In this document: positions 37,229 to 44,008 of the stretch, one piece after another
How the letters are laid out: each line of letters begins with the position of its first letter
Position numbering within the stretch: the first letter of the stretch is position 1
DNA from: Jiangella anatolica
GTDB lineage: Bacteria > Actinomycetota > Actinomycetes > Jiangellales > Jiangellaceae
Reading direction: 5' to 3'
Length of the DNA stretch: 44,008 bases
NCBI RefSeq assembly: GCF_003236295.1
Contig: NZ_POTW01000055.1
Location: 1-44,008 of the forward strand
Program-made: the position numbers and the translations under genes
Notes under the pieces: model-generated
What the model saw: only the letters and a program-made list of their open reading frames with translations
Databases searched by the model: none
What the model was told of the DNA's origin: nothing

Positions 37229-39460
37229 ATGCAGAACATACTGGACAGCGTTGATCCCTTCATCGGCACCATGGCCACCGACCTGCCGCCGGCGCAGGGG
37301 CTGGCCGCGACATGGTGGTGGCCGAAGGCGCAGGTGGGGAACACGCACCCGGGCGCGAGCCACCCGCTGGGCATGGTGTCCGCGTGCGCCTACTCCGGCG
37401 CGTACCCGACCGGCTACGGGGTCTACCGCATCAGCACCGAGGGCCTGCCGACGCAGCTGTACGACCGGCAGCAGGCGTCCGGGTTCACGCACTTCCAGCA
37501 GTCCGGCACCGGCGCGATCCGCAAGTACTACAACTACTTCCGCGTCACCCCGATGATCGAGCCGCTGGACGCGCTGGGCACGCTGTGGAAGCTGCACGAC
37601 GAGGTGGCGGAGCCGGGATACTACGCGGCGACGCTGGACACCGGGGTCCGCTGCGAGGTGACGGTGGGCGCGAAGACGGCCGTGCACCGGTACACGTTCC
37701 CCGAGAGCCGCAGCGGCCGCGTCGTCGTCGACTTCTCGTACGGCGGGCTGGCGATCGAGCACGGCCGGACGGTGCCGCTGCGCGCGCACCTGCAGAGCCT
37801 GGGGCGCGGGCAGGCCGAGGGCACGCTGGTGATGGAGGGCGTGCCGCTGTCGGTCTTCATCGAGGCCGACACGCCTGACTGGCGCCAGTTGCTCTGGTAC
37901 GACCGCCGGCTGGTCGATGGCGGGACGCGGCTGGACTTCGACTACATCCGGCGCACGACGCTGCGGCCGTTCGGGCTGATCTTCATGGGACCGGCCGTCG
38001 CCGGGCAGACGGTGGAGCTGAAGATGGGCTTCTCGCTGCGCGGGACGGAGCAGGCCCGGGCAAATCTGGACGACGAGCTGGGGCTGGGCCGCACGCGGTT
38101 CGACAAGTGCCGGTCGCGCACCCGCAAGAAGTGGTCGTCGTACTTCGATCAGGTGAAGGTCGACGGCGGCACGGACGCGCGGCGGACGGTGTTCGCGACC
38201 AGCCTGTACCACTCGCTCATCAAGCCGTGCTTCGCCGACGACGAGAGCCCGTTCTGGCCCACGTCGGGGCCGTTCGTCTTCGACATCTGCACGATGTGGG
38301 ACATCTACAAGACGCAGATCCCGCTGATCACGGCCCTCGCCCCGAAGAAGGGCGCCGCCCTGCTGGAGTCGCTGATCCGGGTCTGCGAGGAGGAGGGCAA
38401 CTTCCCCATCGGCTACCGCATGGCCAAGGGCGCGGACCGGTTCTTCCGCCAGGGCAGCGCGCTCGCGCACACGGCGCTGGCCGACGGGTACCTGCTCGGC
38501 CTGAACGGCATCGACTGGGACTGGGCGCTGGTGCACATGCAGGACGACCTGCGCCGGGTGTACGGCGAGGACTTCGTCGAGAAGGACATCGTGCACCCGA
38601 TCACCCACACGCTCGACCTCGCCTACGGCTACCACTGCACCGCCGTCATCGCGCGCGGCCTGGGCGACCGCCGGCTCGCCGACGAGCTGGAGCAGCGGGC
38701 CCGGTACTGGGTCAACGCGTTCGAGCCGGACACCGGGCTGCTGAAGAAGTCGACGTACTACGAGGGCGGTCGGTGGAACTACTCGTTCCGGCTGCTCCAC
38801 GACATGGCCGCGAGGATCCGGCAGGCCGGCGGCGACGACCGCTTCGTCGGCATGCTGGACGAGTTCTTCGGCTACGGCCAGCCGCCGGTCCGCCAGCTCG
38901 GCACCCCGCCGTTCGGCGACGAGTACGCCGCCGGCGCGGCCCTGCACCGGTTCGAGGGCCTCAACAACGAGCCGGACATGGAGGCGCCGTGGGCCTACCA
39001 CTACGCGGGCCGGCCGGACCGGACGGCGGAGATCGTCCACCACGCGCTGACGTACCAGTTCGCGCCGACCCGCGGCGGGCTGCCCGGCAACGACGACTCC
39101 GGCGCGCTGAGCTCGTGGTACGTGTGGGCGTCGCTGGGCCTGTTCCCCGTCGCCGGGCAGAACGTGTTCCTGGTCAACGCGCCGGCGTTCGCGACGGCCA
39201 GCCTGGAGATCGGCGGCAACGAGTTCCTCATCGAGACGATCGGGCATCGGGAGACCCCGATCAGCGTTGAGACGGGAACCACACCGGCACCCCAGTTCGT
39301 CCAATCGGCGACATTCAACGGCAAGCCACTCGACGCGGGGTACATCACGGGGAACGAGCTGCACGGCGGAGGCCGGCTGCAGATCGAACTGGGACCGGAA
39401 CCGTCGGCCTGGGCGACGAAGGTGCGTCCGCCGTCGGTCTCGGACCGCACACACGGTTAG
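37229..39460 (+). CDS. GH92-family alpha-mannosidase-like glycosidase, cytosolic
   Basis: A 743-aa protein. The start reads SVDPFIGT, the usual GH92 opening, followed by a beta-sandwich and an (alpha/alpha)6 domain. Family motifs are GLNNEPDMEAPWAYHYAG near 577 (the GNEPD block, usually with a His after the Asp, here Met-Glu) and GLPGNDDSGALSSWYVWASLG near 620. GH92 enzymes are Ca-dependent exo-alpha-mannosidases. No signal peptide is visible, so it acts inside the cell, unlike most family members. The His change might alter specificity. A GT4 gene follows 21 bp later, suggesting joint glycan turnover. Confidence 0.86.
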   Translation: MQNILDSVDPFIGTMATDLPPAQGLAATWWWPKAQVGNTHPGASHPLGMVSACAYSGAYPTGYGVYRISTEGLPTQLYDRQQASGFTHFQQSGTGAIRKYYNYFRVTPMIEPLDALGTLWKLHDEVAEPGYYAATLDTGVRCEVTVGAKTAVHRYTFPESRSGRVVVDFSYGGLAIEHGRTVPLRAHLQSLGRGQAEGTLVMEGVPLSVFIEADTPDWRQLLWYDRRLVDGGTRLDFDYIRRTTLRPFGLIFMGPAVAGQTVELKMGFSLRGTEQARANLDDELGLGRTRFDKCRSRTRKKWSSYFDQVKVDGGTDARRTVFATSLYHSLIKPCFADDESPFWPTSGPFVFDICTMWDIYKTQIPLITALAPKKGAALLESLIRVCEEEGNFPIGYRMAKGADRFFRQGSALAHTALADGYLLGLNGIDWDWALVHMQDDLRRVYGEDFVEKDIVHPITHTLDLAYGYHCTAVIARGLGDRRLADELEQRARYWVNAFEPDTGLLKKSTYYEGGRWNYSFRLLHDMAARIRQAGGDDRFVGMLDEFFGYGQPPVRQLGTPPFGDEYAAGAALHRFEGLNNEPDMEAPWAYHYAGRPDRTAEIVHHALTYQFAPTRGGLPGNDDSGALSSWYVWASLGLFPVAGQNVFLVNAPAFATASLEIGGNEFLIETIGHRETPISVETGTTPAPQFVQSATFNGKPLDAGYITGNELHGGGRLQIELGPEPSAWATKVRPPSVSDRTHG

Positions 39461-39481
39461 CGAAGACTCGGAGGTGTTGCC

Positions 39482-40750
39482 ATGAGCCGACCCACCCGCC
39501 GCCTGGTGATCGTCGTCCGCGCCGATCCGGTGATCTGCGGCCATTCGGGCGAGGCTCGCAACCTCGCCGAGGTAGCGCTCACCCGGGGGTTCGACGACGT
39601 CCGCATCGTCACCTGGCCGCTGCCGGCGCTGCAGGCGGCCGGCCTGCCGCTCAAGCCGCTGGACTCGATCCTGCCGTACAGCCCGGGCATCACCGTCGAG
39701 CGGCCGGAGCCGATCGGCGACTACCGCGTCCCGGACGGGCGGTACACGCTCGGCCTGACCAGCCGGCTCTACGAGCTGTTCAGCGACGGCGTCCCGACGG
39801 TCTGCCTCTCGATGTACCTGACGCCGCACACGAACGCCGTACTCGAGGCGCTGCACGGCGCCCGAGCGACCGGCGCCGGGTTCAACGTCCGGACGGTCGC
39901 CAAGGCGGTGGGCTCGGACATCACGAACATCGTGCGCACCGGCATCGCCGAGGGACGGGCCGGCGCCGCGGCCTTCCTGTTGACGACGTTCCTGGCCAAC
40001 GACGCGTGCGTCGCGGTGTCGGAGTACACCCGCGACCTCATCATCGAGTCGGCGCTGCAGGTCGACGCGGTCTGCGGCACCCGGTTCGCCGAGGAGTGCG
40101 CCGCGCGCGTCACCGTCAGCTACCCGCCCATCGACACCTCCGCGTATGTGGGCCTCGAGCCGGCCGTCGTCGACGCCGCGCTGGCCCGCCGTGGCCTGCG
40201 CCGCGACGGGTACGCGCTGTTCCTGTCCCGGGTCACGCTGGCCAAGGGCGTCGACGACCTGATCGCGGCGTACCAGGCATCGGCCGCCCGCGACCACGTC
40301 GGCCTGGTCATCGCCGGCACCGGCCCGGAGCTGCCGCAGCTGCGGGCGCAGGCCGCCGGCGACGAGCGCATCGTCTTCCTCACCGACGTCGGCGACGAGG
40401 AGAAGCCGCTGCTCATGGCCGGCAGCGCCGCGTTCGCGCTGCCCAGCAAGCCGCGGCCGGAGTTCGTCGAGACGTTCGGCATCGCGCTGGTCGAGGCGAT
40501 GCTGTCCGGCGGCGGCCCGGTCATCACGACGACCACCGGCGGCATCCCGGAGTCCGTCGGCGACACCGCCATCGAGATCGCCGCCGGCGACCCGGCCGGG
40601 CTGGCCGCGGCGCTCGACCGCGCCGTGCTGGAGCTGTCCGCCGACGACCGCCGGGCCGTCGCGGCCCGGGCACGCGACTACGCCATGCGGTTCGACCGGG
40701 TCGCGGTCTTCGACGGGCTGATCGACGGGCTGGCCGTTCCGGCCGGCTGA
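39482..40750 (+). CDS. GT4-family glycosyltransferase
   Basis: A 422-aa protein with CGGAGGTG before ATG 39482. The GT-B fold is seen in RRLVIVVRADPVICGHSGEARNLAEVAL (N-domain), YALFLSRVTLAKGVDDLIAAYQA, VGLVIAGTGPELPQLRAQAAGDERIVFLTDV and the E-x7-E region PEFVETFGIALVEAMLSGGGPVITTTTGGIPE near 325-355 for nucleotide-sugar binding. Retaining transferases of this kind build mannose or glucose polymers or glycolipids. It is co-oriented and closely spaced with the GH92 gene, so synthesis and trimming of one glycan is a reasonable guess. Confidence 0.88.
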   Translation: MSRPTRRLVIVVRADPVICGHSGEARNLAEVALTRGFDDVRIVTWPLPALQAAGLPLKPLDSILPYSPGITVERPEPIGDYRVPDGRYTLGLTSRLYELFSDGVPTVCLSMYLTPHTNAVLEALHGARATGAGFNVRTVAKAVGSDITNIVRTGIAEGRAGAAAFLLTTFLANDACVAVSEYTRDLIIESALQVDAVCGTRFAEECAARVTVSYPPIDTSAYVGLEPAVVDAALARRGLRRDGYALFLSRVTLAKGVDDLIAAYQASAARDHVGLVIAGTGPELPQLRAQAAGDERIVFLTDVGDEEKPLLMAGSAAFALPSKPRPEFVETFGIALVEAMLSGGGPVITTTTGGIPESVGDTAIEIAAGDPAGLAAALDRAVLELSADDRRAVAARARDYAMRFDRVAVFDGLIDGLAVPAG

Positions 40751-40763
40751 CTACCCGCGGGCG

Positions 40764-40813
40764 CTGACAGAATGCTGACAGCACCCGGCGGAAAATCGTG
40801 CGAATTCTGTCAG
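40764..40813. promoter_or_regulatory. CTGACAGAAT inverted repeat with third half-site
   Basis: CTGACAGAAT (40764-40773) and ATTCTGTCAG (40804-40813) are perfect 10-bp inverted copies; a further CTGACAG lies at 40775-40781. They lie between the GT4 stop and the FAD oxidoreductase start, upstream of another hairpin. Multiple half-sites of this kind suggest binding of a regulator; it is not encoded nearby unless it is the MerR protein, which has a different dyad. Confidence 0.55.
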
Positions 40814-40829
40814 TGGTTGCCGCTTGAAT

Positions 40830-40871
40830 GGTCACCACGCCGGACGGGCACTCGGCTCCGGCGTGGTGACC
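40830..40871 (+). promoter_or_regulatory. 15-bp perfect hairpin in the leader of the FAD oxidoreductase gene
   Basis: Arms GGTCACCACGCCGGA (40830-40844) and TCCGGCGTGGTGACC (40857-40871) with a 12-nt loop. The ribosome binding site GAAGGAG follows directly. It could terminate the GT4 transcript or govern translation of the next gene. Confidence 0.6.
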
Positions 40872-40887
40872 GAAGGAGAACTGCCAG

Positions 40888-42264
40888 ATGACCACGCTCG
40901 ACGTCTCCGCATTACGCACCCGTTTCCGCGGCCAGGTGGTCGCACCCGGCGACGCCGGCTACGACGCCGCCCGCAGGCTCTTCTACGGCGGCCTCGACCC
41001 CAGGCCGGCCGTCGTCATCCGCCCGGCCGACGCCGCCGAGGTCGCCGGCGTCGTCACGCTGGCCCGCGAGACCGGCCTGGAGCTCTCCGTCCGCTGCGGC
41101 GGGCACAGCCTCGTCGGCCACAGCGTCGTCGACAGCGGCATCGTCATCGACCTCGCCGGGCTGCGCGCCATCGCCGTCGACGTCGAGGAGCGGACGGTGT
41201 GGGCGCAGGCCGGCCTGACCGCGGGCGACGTCACCAACACCGTCTCCGAGCACGGGCTGGCGATCGGCTTCGGCGACACCGGCACCGTCGGCATCGGCGG
41301 CATCACCACCGGTGGCGGCGTCGGCTTCCTGTCCCGCAAGTACGGCATGACCATCGACAACGTGCTCGCCGCCGAGGTCGTCACGGCCGACGGCCAGATC
41401 CTGCAGGTCGACGCCGAGAACCACCCCGACCTGTTCTGGGCCATCCGCGGCGGCGGCGGCAACTTCGGCGTCGTCACCCGGTTCAAGTACCGGCTGCACC
41501 AGGTCCCGGGCGTCGTCGGCGGCATGCTCATGCTCCCGGCCACCCCCGACGTCGTGCACGGGTTCCTCCGCGAGGCGGCCGCCGCGCCCGACGAGCTGTC
41601 GGTCATCGTCAACGTGATGACGGCGCCGCCGATGCCGTTCATCCCCGCCGACCTGCACGGCCAGCTGGTCGCGCTGGGGCTGGTCTGCTATGCGGGCCCC
41701 GCCGACGAGGGCGAGAAGGTGCTGGCGCCCATCCGTGCGCTGGCCGAGCCGCTGGCCGACTTCGTCCGTCCCATCACCTACGCCGAGATGTTCCCGGCCG
41801 AGGAGGGCGGCGGCGGGGGCGAGTTCCACCCCACCGCCACGGCGCGCACCCTCTTCGCCGACGAGCTGAGTCTCGACACGGTCACCCGCGTCCTGAACCA
41901 GCTCGAGACCGCTCCGGCGCCGATGCGGGTGACGCAGTTCCGCCCGCTCGGCGGCGCCATCGCCCGGATCGCCGACGACGCGACCGCCTACGCCCACCGC
42001 GGCCGCCCCTTCATGGTCAACGTCGCAGCGTTCCTGGACGGCCCGGACACCCGGCCCGAGCGGGAGCAGTGGGTGCTCGAGACCGCCGCGATCGCCGAGA
42101 ACGGCGACCCCGGCGCCTACGTCAACTTCCTCGGCGAGGACGGCGCACGGCGGGCGCGCGAGGCCTACCCGGGCGCGACCTGGGAGCGGCTCACGCAGGT
42201 CAAGCGGCAGTACGACCCGGAGAACCTGTTCCGGCACAACGTGAACATCCCACCCGCGGCCTGA
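40888..42264 (+). CDS. berberine-bridge-type FAD-dependent oxidoreductase
   Basis: A 458-aa protein with GAAGGAGAA ahead of ATG 40888. The PCMH FAD domain includes LSVRCGGHSLVGHSVVDSGIVIDLAGLRAI, where the His of GGHS is the usual 8-alpha covalent FAD ligand (about residue 71), and GFGDTGTVGIGGITTGGGVGFLSRKYGM. The second Cys for bicovalent linkage (C-x-x-V/G) is not visible in the GGGVGFLSRKYG loop, so linkage may be single. The C-terminal BBE domain ends YDPENLFRHNVNIPP. Such enzymes oxidise sugars, alkaloids or polyketide alcohols; substrate unknown. No export signal. Confidence 0.9.
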   Translation: MTTLDVSALRTRFRGQVVAPGDAGYDAARRLFYGGLDPRPAVVIRPADAAEVAGVVTLARETGLELSVRCGGHSLVGHSVVDSGIVIDLAGLRAIAVDVEERTVWAQAGLTAGDVTNTVSEHGLAIGFGDTGTVGIGGITTGGGVGFLSRKYGMTIDNVLAAEVVTADGQILQVDAENHPDLFWAIRGGGGNFGVVTRFKYRLHQVPGVVGGMLMLPATPDVVHGFLREAAAAPDELSVIVNVMTAPPMPFIPADLHGQLVALGLVCYAGPADEGEKVLAPIRALAEPLADFVRPITYAEMFPAEEGGGGGEFHPTATARTLFADELSLDTVTRVLNQLETAPAPMRVTQFRPLGGAIARIADDATAYAHRGRPFMVNVAAFLDGPDTRPEREQWVLETAAIAENGDPGAYVNFLGEDGARRAREAYPGATWERLTQVKRQYDPENLFRHNVNIPPAA

Positions 42265-42283
42265 GGCGCACGGAACGGGGCGG

Positions 42284-42307
42284 CCGGACGCGGGTGCACG
42301 CGTCCGG
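42284..42307. terminator. 9-bp perfect stem-loop between convergent genes
   Basis: CCGGACGCG (42284-42292) and CGCGTCCGG (42299-42307) around a 6-nt loop, placed between the FAD oxidoreductase stop (42264) and the convergent small membrane gene stop (42333). Likely shared terminator. It is followed by a short tandem repeat GTCAGCGCCGG. Confidence 0.7.
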
Positions 42308-42332
42308 TCACCCCGGCCGAGTCAGCGCCGGG

Positions 42333-42536
42333 TCAGCGCCGGGTCCGCCACCGGTCGACGACGCGATCGAGGACGCCGTAGCCGGCCAGCCCGAAGGCGC
42401 CGAGGGCCGCCAGGAACACGATCACGGCCGCCCCGAGGGCCACCGGCCGCAGCAGCAGCCCCGCGACCGTCAGGACGCCGCCCGCCACCGCGAACCGGGT
42501 GATGGCCCGGCGGCTCATCGGCTCGTACACGGGCAT
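42333..42536 (-). CDS. small two-helix membrane protein coupled to merR
   Basis: A 67-aa protein from ATG 42536, sharing one base with the merR stop (TGATG). It has two hydrophobic helices: FAVAGGVLTVAGLLLRPV and LGAAVIVFLAALGAFGLAGYGVL, with a basic end (RVVDRWRTRR). Coupling implies co-regulation with MerR. YgaP-type C-terminal and DUF2892-like membrane modules have similar size and look, and DUF2892 is a possible match. Function unknown. Confidence 0.68.
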   Translation of the reverse strand: MPVYEPMSRRAITRFAVAGGVLTVAGLLLRPVALGAAVIVFLAALGAFGLAGYGVLDRVVDRWRTRR

Positions 42537-42934
42537 CAGGCGGCGTCCCGCGCCGCGATCCAGGCGTCGTACTCGGAGTCGTCCGCCGGGGTGCGGTCGA
42601 TGAGCCCGGTCAGCAGCGCGCGGGCGTCGGTCAGCGCGTCGATGGCCGCCGTGATCCGGTCGCGCTCGGACTCCAGCGGCGCCAGCATCGACCGGCAGCC
42701 GGGCATCAGGCCGTCGCCGGTGTCGACCATGCAGGGCAGCAGCTCGGCGATCAGGTGCGTCGGCAGCCCGGCCGCCAGCAGGGATCGCACGTGCCGGACC
42801 GTCTCGACGTCGGACGGGGCGTAGTCGCGGTAGCCGCTCGGCAGCCGGGCCGGCCGCAGCAGATCCTGCTCCTCGTAGTAGCGCAGGGCCCGCTCCGTCG
42901 TCCCCGTCAGCCGGGCCAGCTCGCCGATCCGCAT
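42536..42934 (-). CDS. MerR-family transcriptional regulator
   Basis: A 132-aa protein from ATG 42934 with GGAGG six bases before. MRIGELARLTGTTERALRYYEEQDLLRPARLPSGYRDYAPSDVETVRHVRSLLAAGLPTHLIAELLPCM is the MerR winged helix, followed by a dimerisation coil. Cys residues at CMVDTGDGLMPGC are reminiscent of small metal or redox regulators, but may be incidental. It is divergent from the imine-reductase-like gene, whose promoter has a 20-bp spacer with a dyad, the standard target of MerR activators. Confidence 0.9.
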   Translation of the reverse strand: MRIGELARLTGTTERALRYYEEQDLLRPARLPSGYRDYAPSDVETVRHVRSLLAAGLPTHLIAELLPCMVDTGDGLMPGCRSMLAPLESERDRITAAIDALTDARALLTGLIDRTPADDSEYDAWIAARDAA

Positions 42935-42947
42935 GCTTGTCCTCCGC

Positions 42948-42979
42948 TTGACCTTCACGTTGACGTGAACCTTTAGCGT
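42948..42979 (+). promoter_or_regulatory. MerR-type promoter with long spacer and dyad
   Basis: TTGACC (42948-42953) and TAGCGT (42974-42979) are separated by 20 bp, longer than the usual 17, as in MerR-activated promoters where the protein untwists DNA. The dyad TTCACGT-TG-ACGTGAA (42954-42969) fills the spacer. The ATG of the reductase at 42986 lies 7 nt after the -10, implying a leaderless transcript. Confidence 0.83.
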
Positions 42980-42985
42980 ACCGGC

Positions 42986-43882
42986 ATGACGACATCGCCC
43001 CAGGTCACCGTCCTCGGACTCGGCAAGATGGGCCAGGCGCTGGCCCGCGCCTTCCTCGCCCACGGCCACGCCACCGCCGTCTGGAACCGCTCGCCGCAGA
43101 AGGGCGACGAACTGGTCGCGGCCGGCGCCACCCGGGCCGCGACGGTGGCCGAAGCGGTCGCGGACGCCGGCCTGGTCGTGGTCTGCGTGTCCGACTACGC
43201 CGTCGCCCGCGCGATCCTCGAGCCGGCCGCCGCCGCGCTGCGCGGCCGCGCCGTCGTCAACCTGACCGCCGACTCCCCGGACGCGGCCCGCGAGCTGGCG
43301 GCCTGGGCCGCCGATCACGGCATCGACTACCTCGACGGGTCGATCATGACGCCGACGGTGACGATCGACACGCCGGACGCGGTGCTGATCTACAGCGGCC
43401 CGGCCGACCTCTACCAGCGGCACGCGGCGACACTGGCGGCGCTGGGCGGCCGGCAGCACCACCTCGGCGCCGACCCCGGCCGGGCCGCCGCGTTCGACGT
43501 CGCGCTGCTGGACATCTTCTGGACCGCGGTCGCCGGGATGGCGCACGGGTTCGCGCTGGCCAAGGCCGAGGGGATCGACGCCGCCGACCTCGCCCCGTTC
43601 GCGCGGCCGATCGCCGAGCTGTTCGCGGGGTCGGTCGACGAGCAGGCCGAGCGGCTCGACGCCGGCCGGTACGAGGCGGACATCGCGCGGCTGGAGACCG
43701 TCGCCGCCGGCCTGGAGCACGTGATCCACGCCGCCGACCGGCGCGGACTCGACACGAGCGTCCAGCGCGCCGCGTACGACCAGATGCGCCGGGCCATCGC
43801 CGCCGGCCACGGCGACGACGACGTGGCGGTGCTCGCCGCGGCGCTCCTCGCCGAGCGAGAGGACGCCCGCAGCCGGGCCTGA
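42986..43882 (+). CDS. imine-reductase-like NAD(P)-dependent oxidoreductase
   Basis: A 298-aa protein. The Rossmann N-domain reads VTVLGLGKMGQALARAFLAHGHATAVWNRSPQKGDELVAAGA (GxGxMG; the NRS motif prefers NADPH). NLTADSPDAARELAAWAADHGIDYLDGSIMTPTVTI and the helix AAFDVALLDIFWTAVAGMAHGFALAKAEG fit imine reductases of the beta-hydroxyacid dehydrogenase superfamily. The Asp/Tyr proton donor position appears as Asp or Phe in AFDVALL. Such enzymes reduce cyclic imines. MerR activation suggests that a substrate or drug induces it. Confidence 0.87.
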   Translation: MTTSPQVTVLGLGKMGQALARAFLAHGHATAVWNRSPQKGDELVAAGATRAATVAEAVADAGLVVVCVSDYAVARAILEPAAAALRGRAVVNLTADSPDAARELAAWAADHGIDYLDGSIMTPTVTIDTPDAVLIYSGPADLYQRHAATLAALGGRQHHLGADPGRAAAFDVALLDIFWTAVAGMAHGFALAKAEGIDAADLAPFARPIAELFAGSVDEQAERLDAGRYEADIARLETVAAGLEHVIHAADRRGLDTSVQRAAYDQMRRAIAAGHGDDDVAVLAAALLAEREDARSRA

Positions 43883-43957
43883 CCTGCGGCATCTTTGCGC
43901 CAATGGCGTCTACCGGCCACGCATAGTCCTTCCGGCCGGGTCGCGGCGGTGCCAACC

Positions 43958-43972
43958 TGTCCGGACCGGACA
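43958..43972. promoter_or_regulatory. TGTCCGG-A-CCGGACA dyad
   Basis: A 15-bp perfect dyad with 7-bp arms in the last 100 bp of genomic sequence, downstream of the reductase stop. The next gene is cut off by the contig end, so it may belong to that gene's promoter. Confidence 0.45.
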
Positions 43973-43989
43973 TTTCGGCACTGCTGGTA

Positions 43990-44008
43990 CTGTCTCTTAT
44001 ACACATCT
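43990..44008. other. residual Nextera mosaic-end adapter, exact
   Basis: CTGTCTCTTATACACATCT is the exact reverse complement of the transposase mosaic end. It is library sequence left on the contig end. Minus-strand frames beginning here give the peptides MCIRDS and MYKRQ, known artefact signatures of untrimmed reads. Confidence 0.97.

Noticed and set aside
37199-40297. 1,032-codon minus-strand open frame
   Set aside because: Antisense of the GH92 and GT4 genes; Arg/Val/Gln-rich translation without motifs, arising from GC-biased third positions.
43344-44006. minus-strand frames starting with MCIRDS and MYKRQ
   Set aside because: They begin in the adapter sequence and run antisense to the reductase; known artefact peptides.

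Overview
The window is chromosomal DNA of a high-GC Actinomycetota. Supporting signs are very high GC at third codon positions, GTG starts, TAnnnT -10 boxes with apparently leaderless starts, a BTAD/SARP regulator, TAT-exported enzymes and an actinomycete-type integrative conjugative element (AICE). The genus cannot be fixed from the sequence; a Jiangella-like actinomycete is only a guess. Both window ends carry a Nextera mosaic-end adapter (18/19 match at 1-19, 19/19 at 43990-44008), so this is a contig whose ends are library artefacts.

Left chromosomal arm (about 20-23,270). A large secreted SdrD/Cna-B-like surface protein (minus, cut by the contig end) is divergent, across a Crp/GlxR-like site, from a lipoprotein-DyP peroxidase pair. 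The pair ends at a 24-bp perfect inverted repeat that also terminates a convergent BTAD regulator plus AhpD/CMD-family gene pair. Then follow a rhodanese, isopentenyl-diphosphate isomerase, a broken GNAT gene, a HigB/HigA-like toxin-antitoxin pair, a PNPOx-fold protein, an EEP-family hydrolase, a free-standing LAGLIDADG endonuclease, a sulfite-oxidase-like molybdoenzyme, a DJ-1/PfpI-MarR operon with tandem operators, an IS481-family insertion, a GNAT enzyme, a TetR-SGNH hydrolase operon with a perfect operator palindrome, a small peptidoglycan-binding protein, a BNR-repeat sialidase-like protein and an exported acetamidase/formamidase-family protein. Two pseudogene remnants (MMPL transporter, SGNH hydrolase) lie at 22.1-22.85 kb, followed by a stand-alone YqfO/NIF3-insert-type protein.

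Integrated element (23,243-37,046). A 39-bp direct repeat copies the 3' part of tRNA-Lys(UUU) and brackets about 13.8 kb with a pSAM2-type backbone: a KorSA-like GntR regulator with strong operators, small transfer-operon genes, a TraB/FtsK-type DNA translocase, a RepSA-like initiator, an excisionase and a tyrosine integrase next to the intact tRNA. Its cargo is an XRE regulator-flavoprotein pair, a BrnT-like/RHH toxin-antitoxin pair, two small unknown genes, and an AT-richer island holding a 754-aa protein with a restriction-endonuclease-like N-terminus and a PIN-like C-terminus. Convergent to that gene is a zinc-ribbon plus HEPN-like gene pair, possibly one frameshifted gene. This island is the best candidate in the window for an undescribed defence system.

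Right chromosomal arm (37,009-43,989). It holds tRNA-Lys, a cytosolic GH92-family glycosidase coupled to a GT4 glycosyltransferase, a berberine-bridge-type FAD oxidoreductase behind two dyads, and a MerR regulator with a small membrane protein. The MerR gene is divergent from an imine-reductase-like enzyme whose promoter has the long spacer typical of MerR targets.
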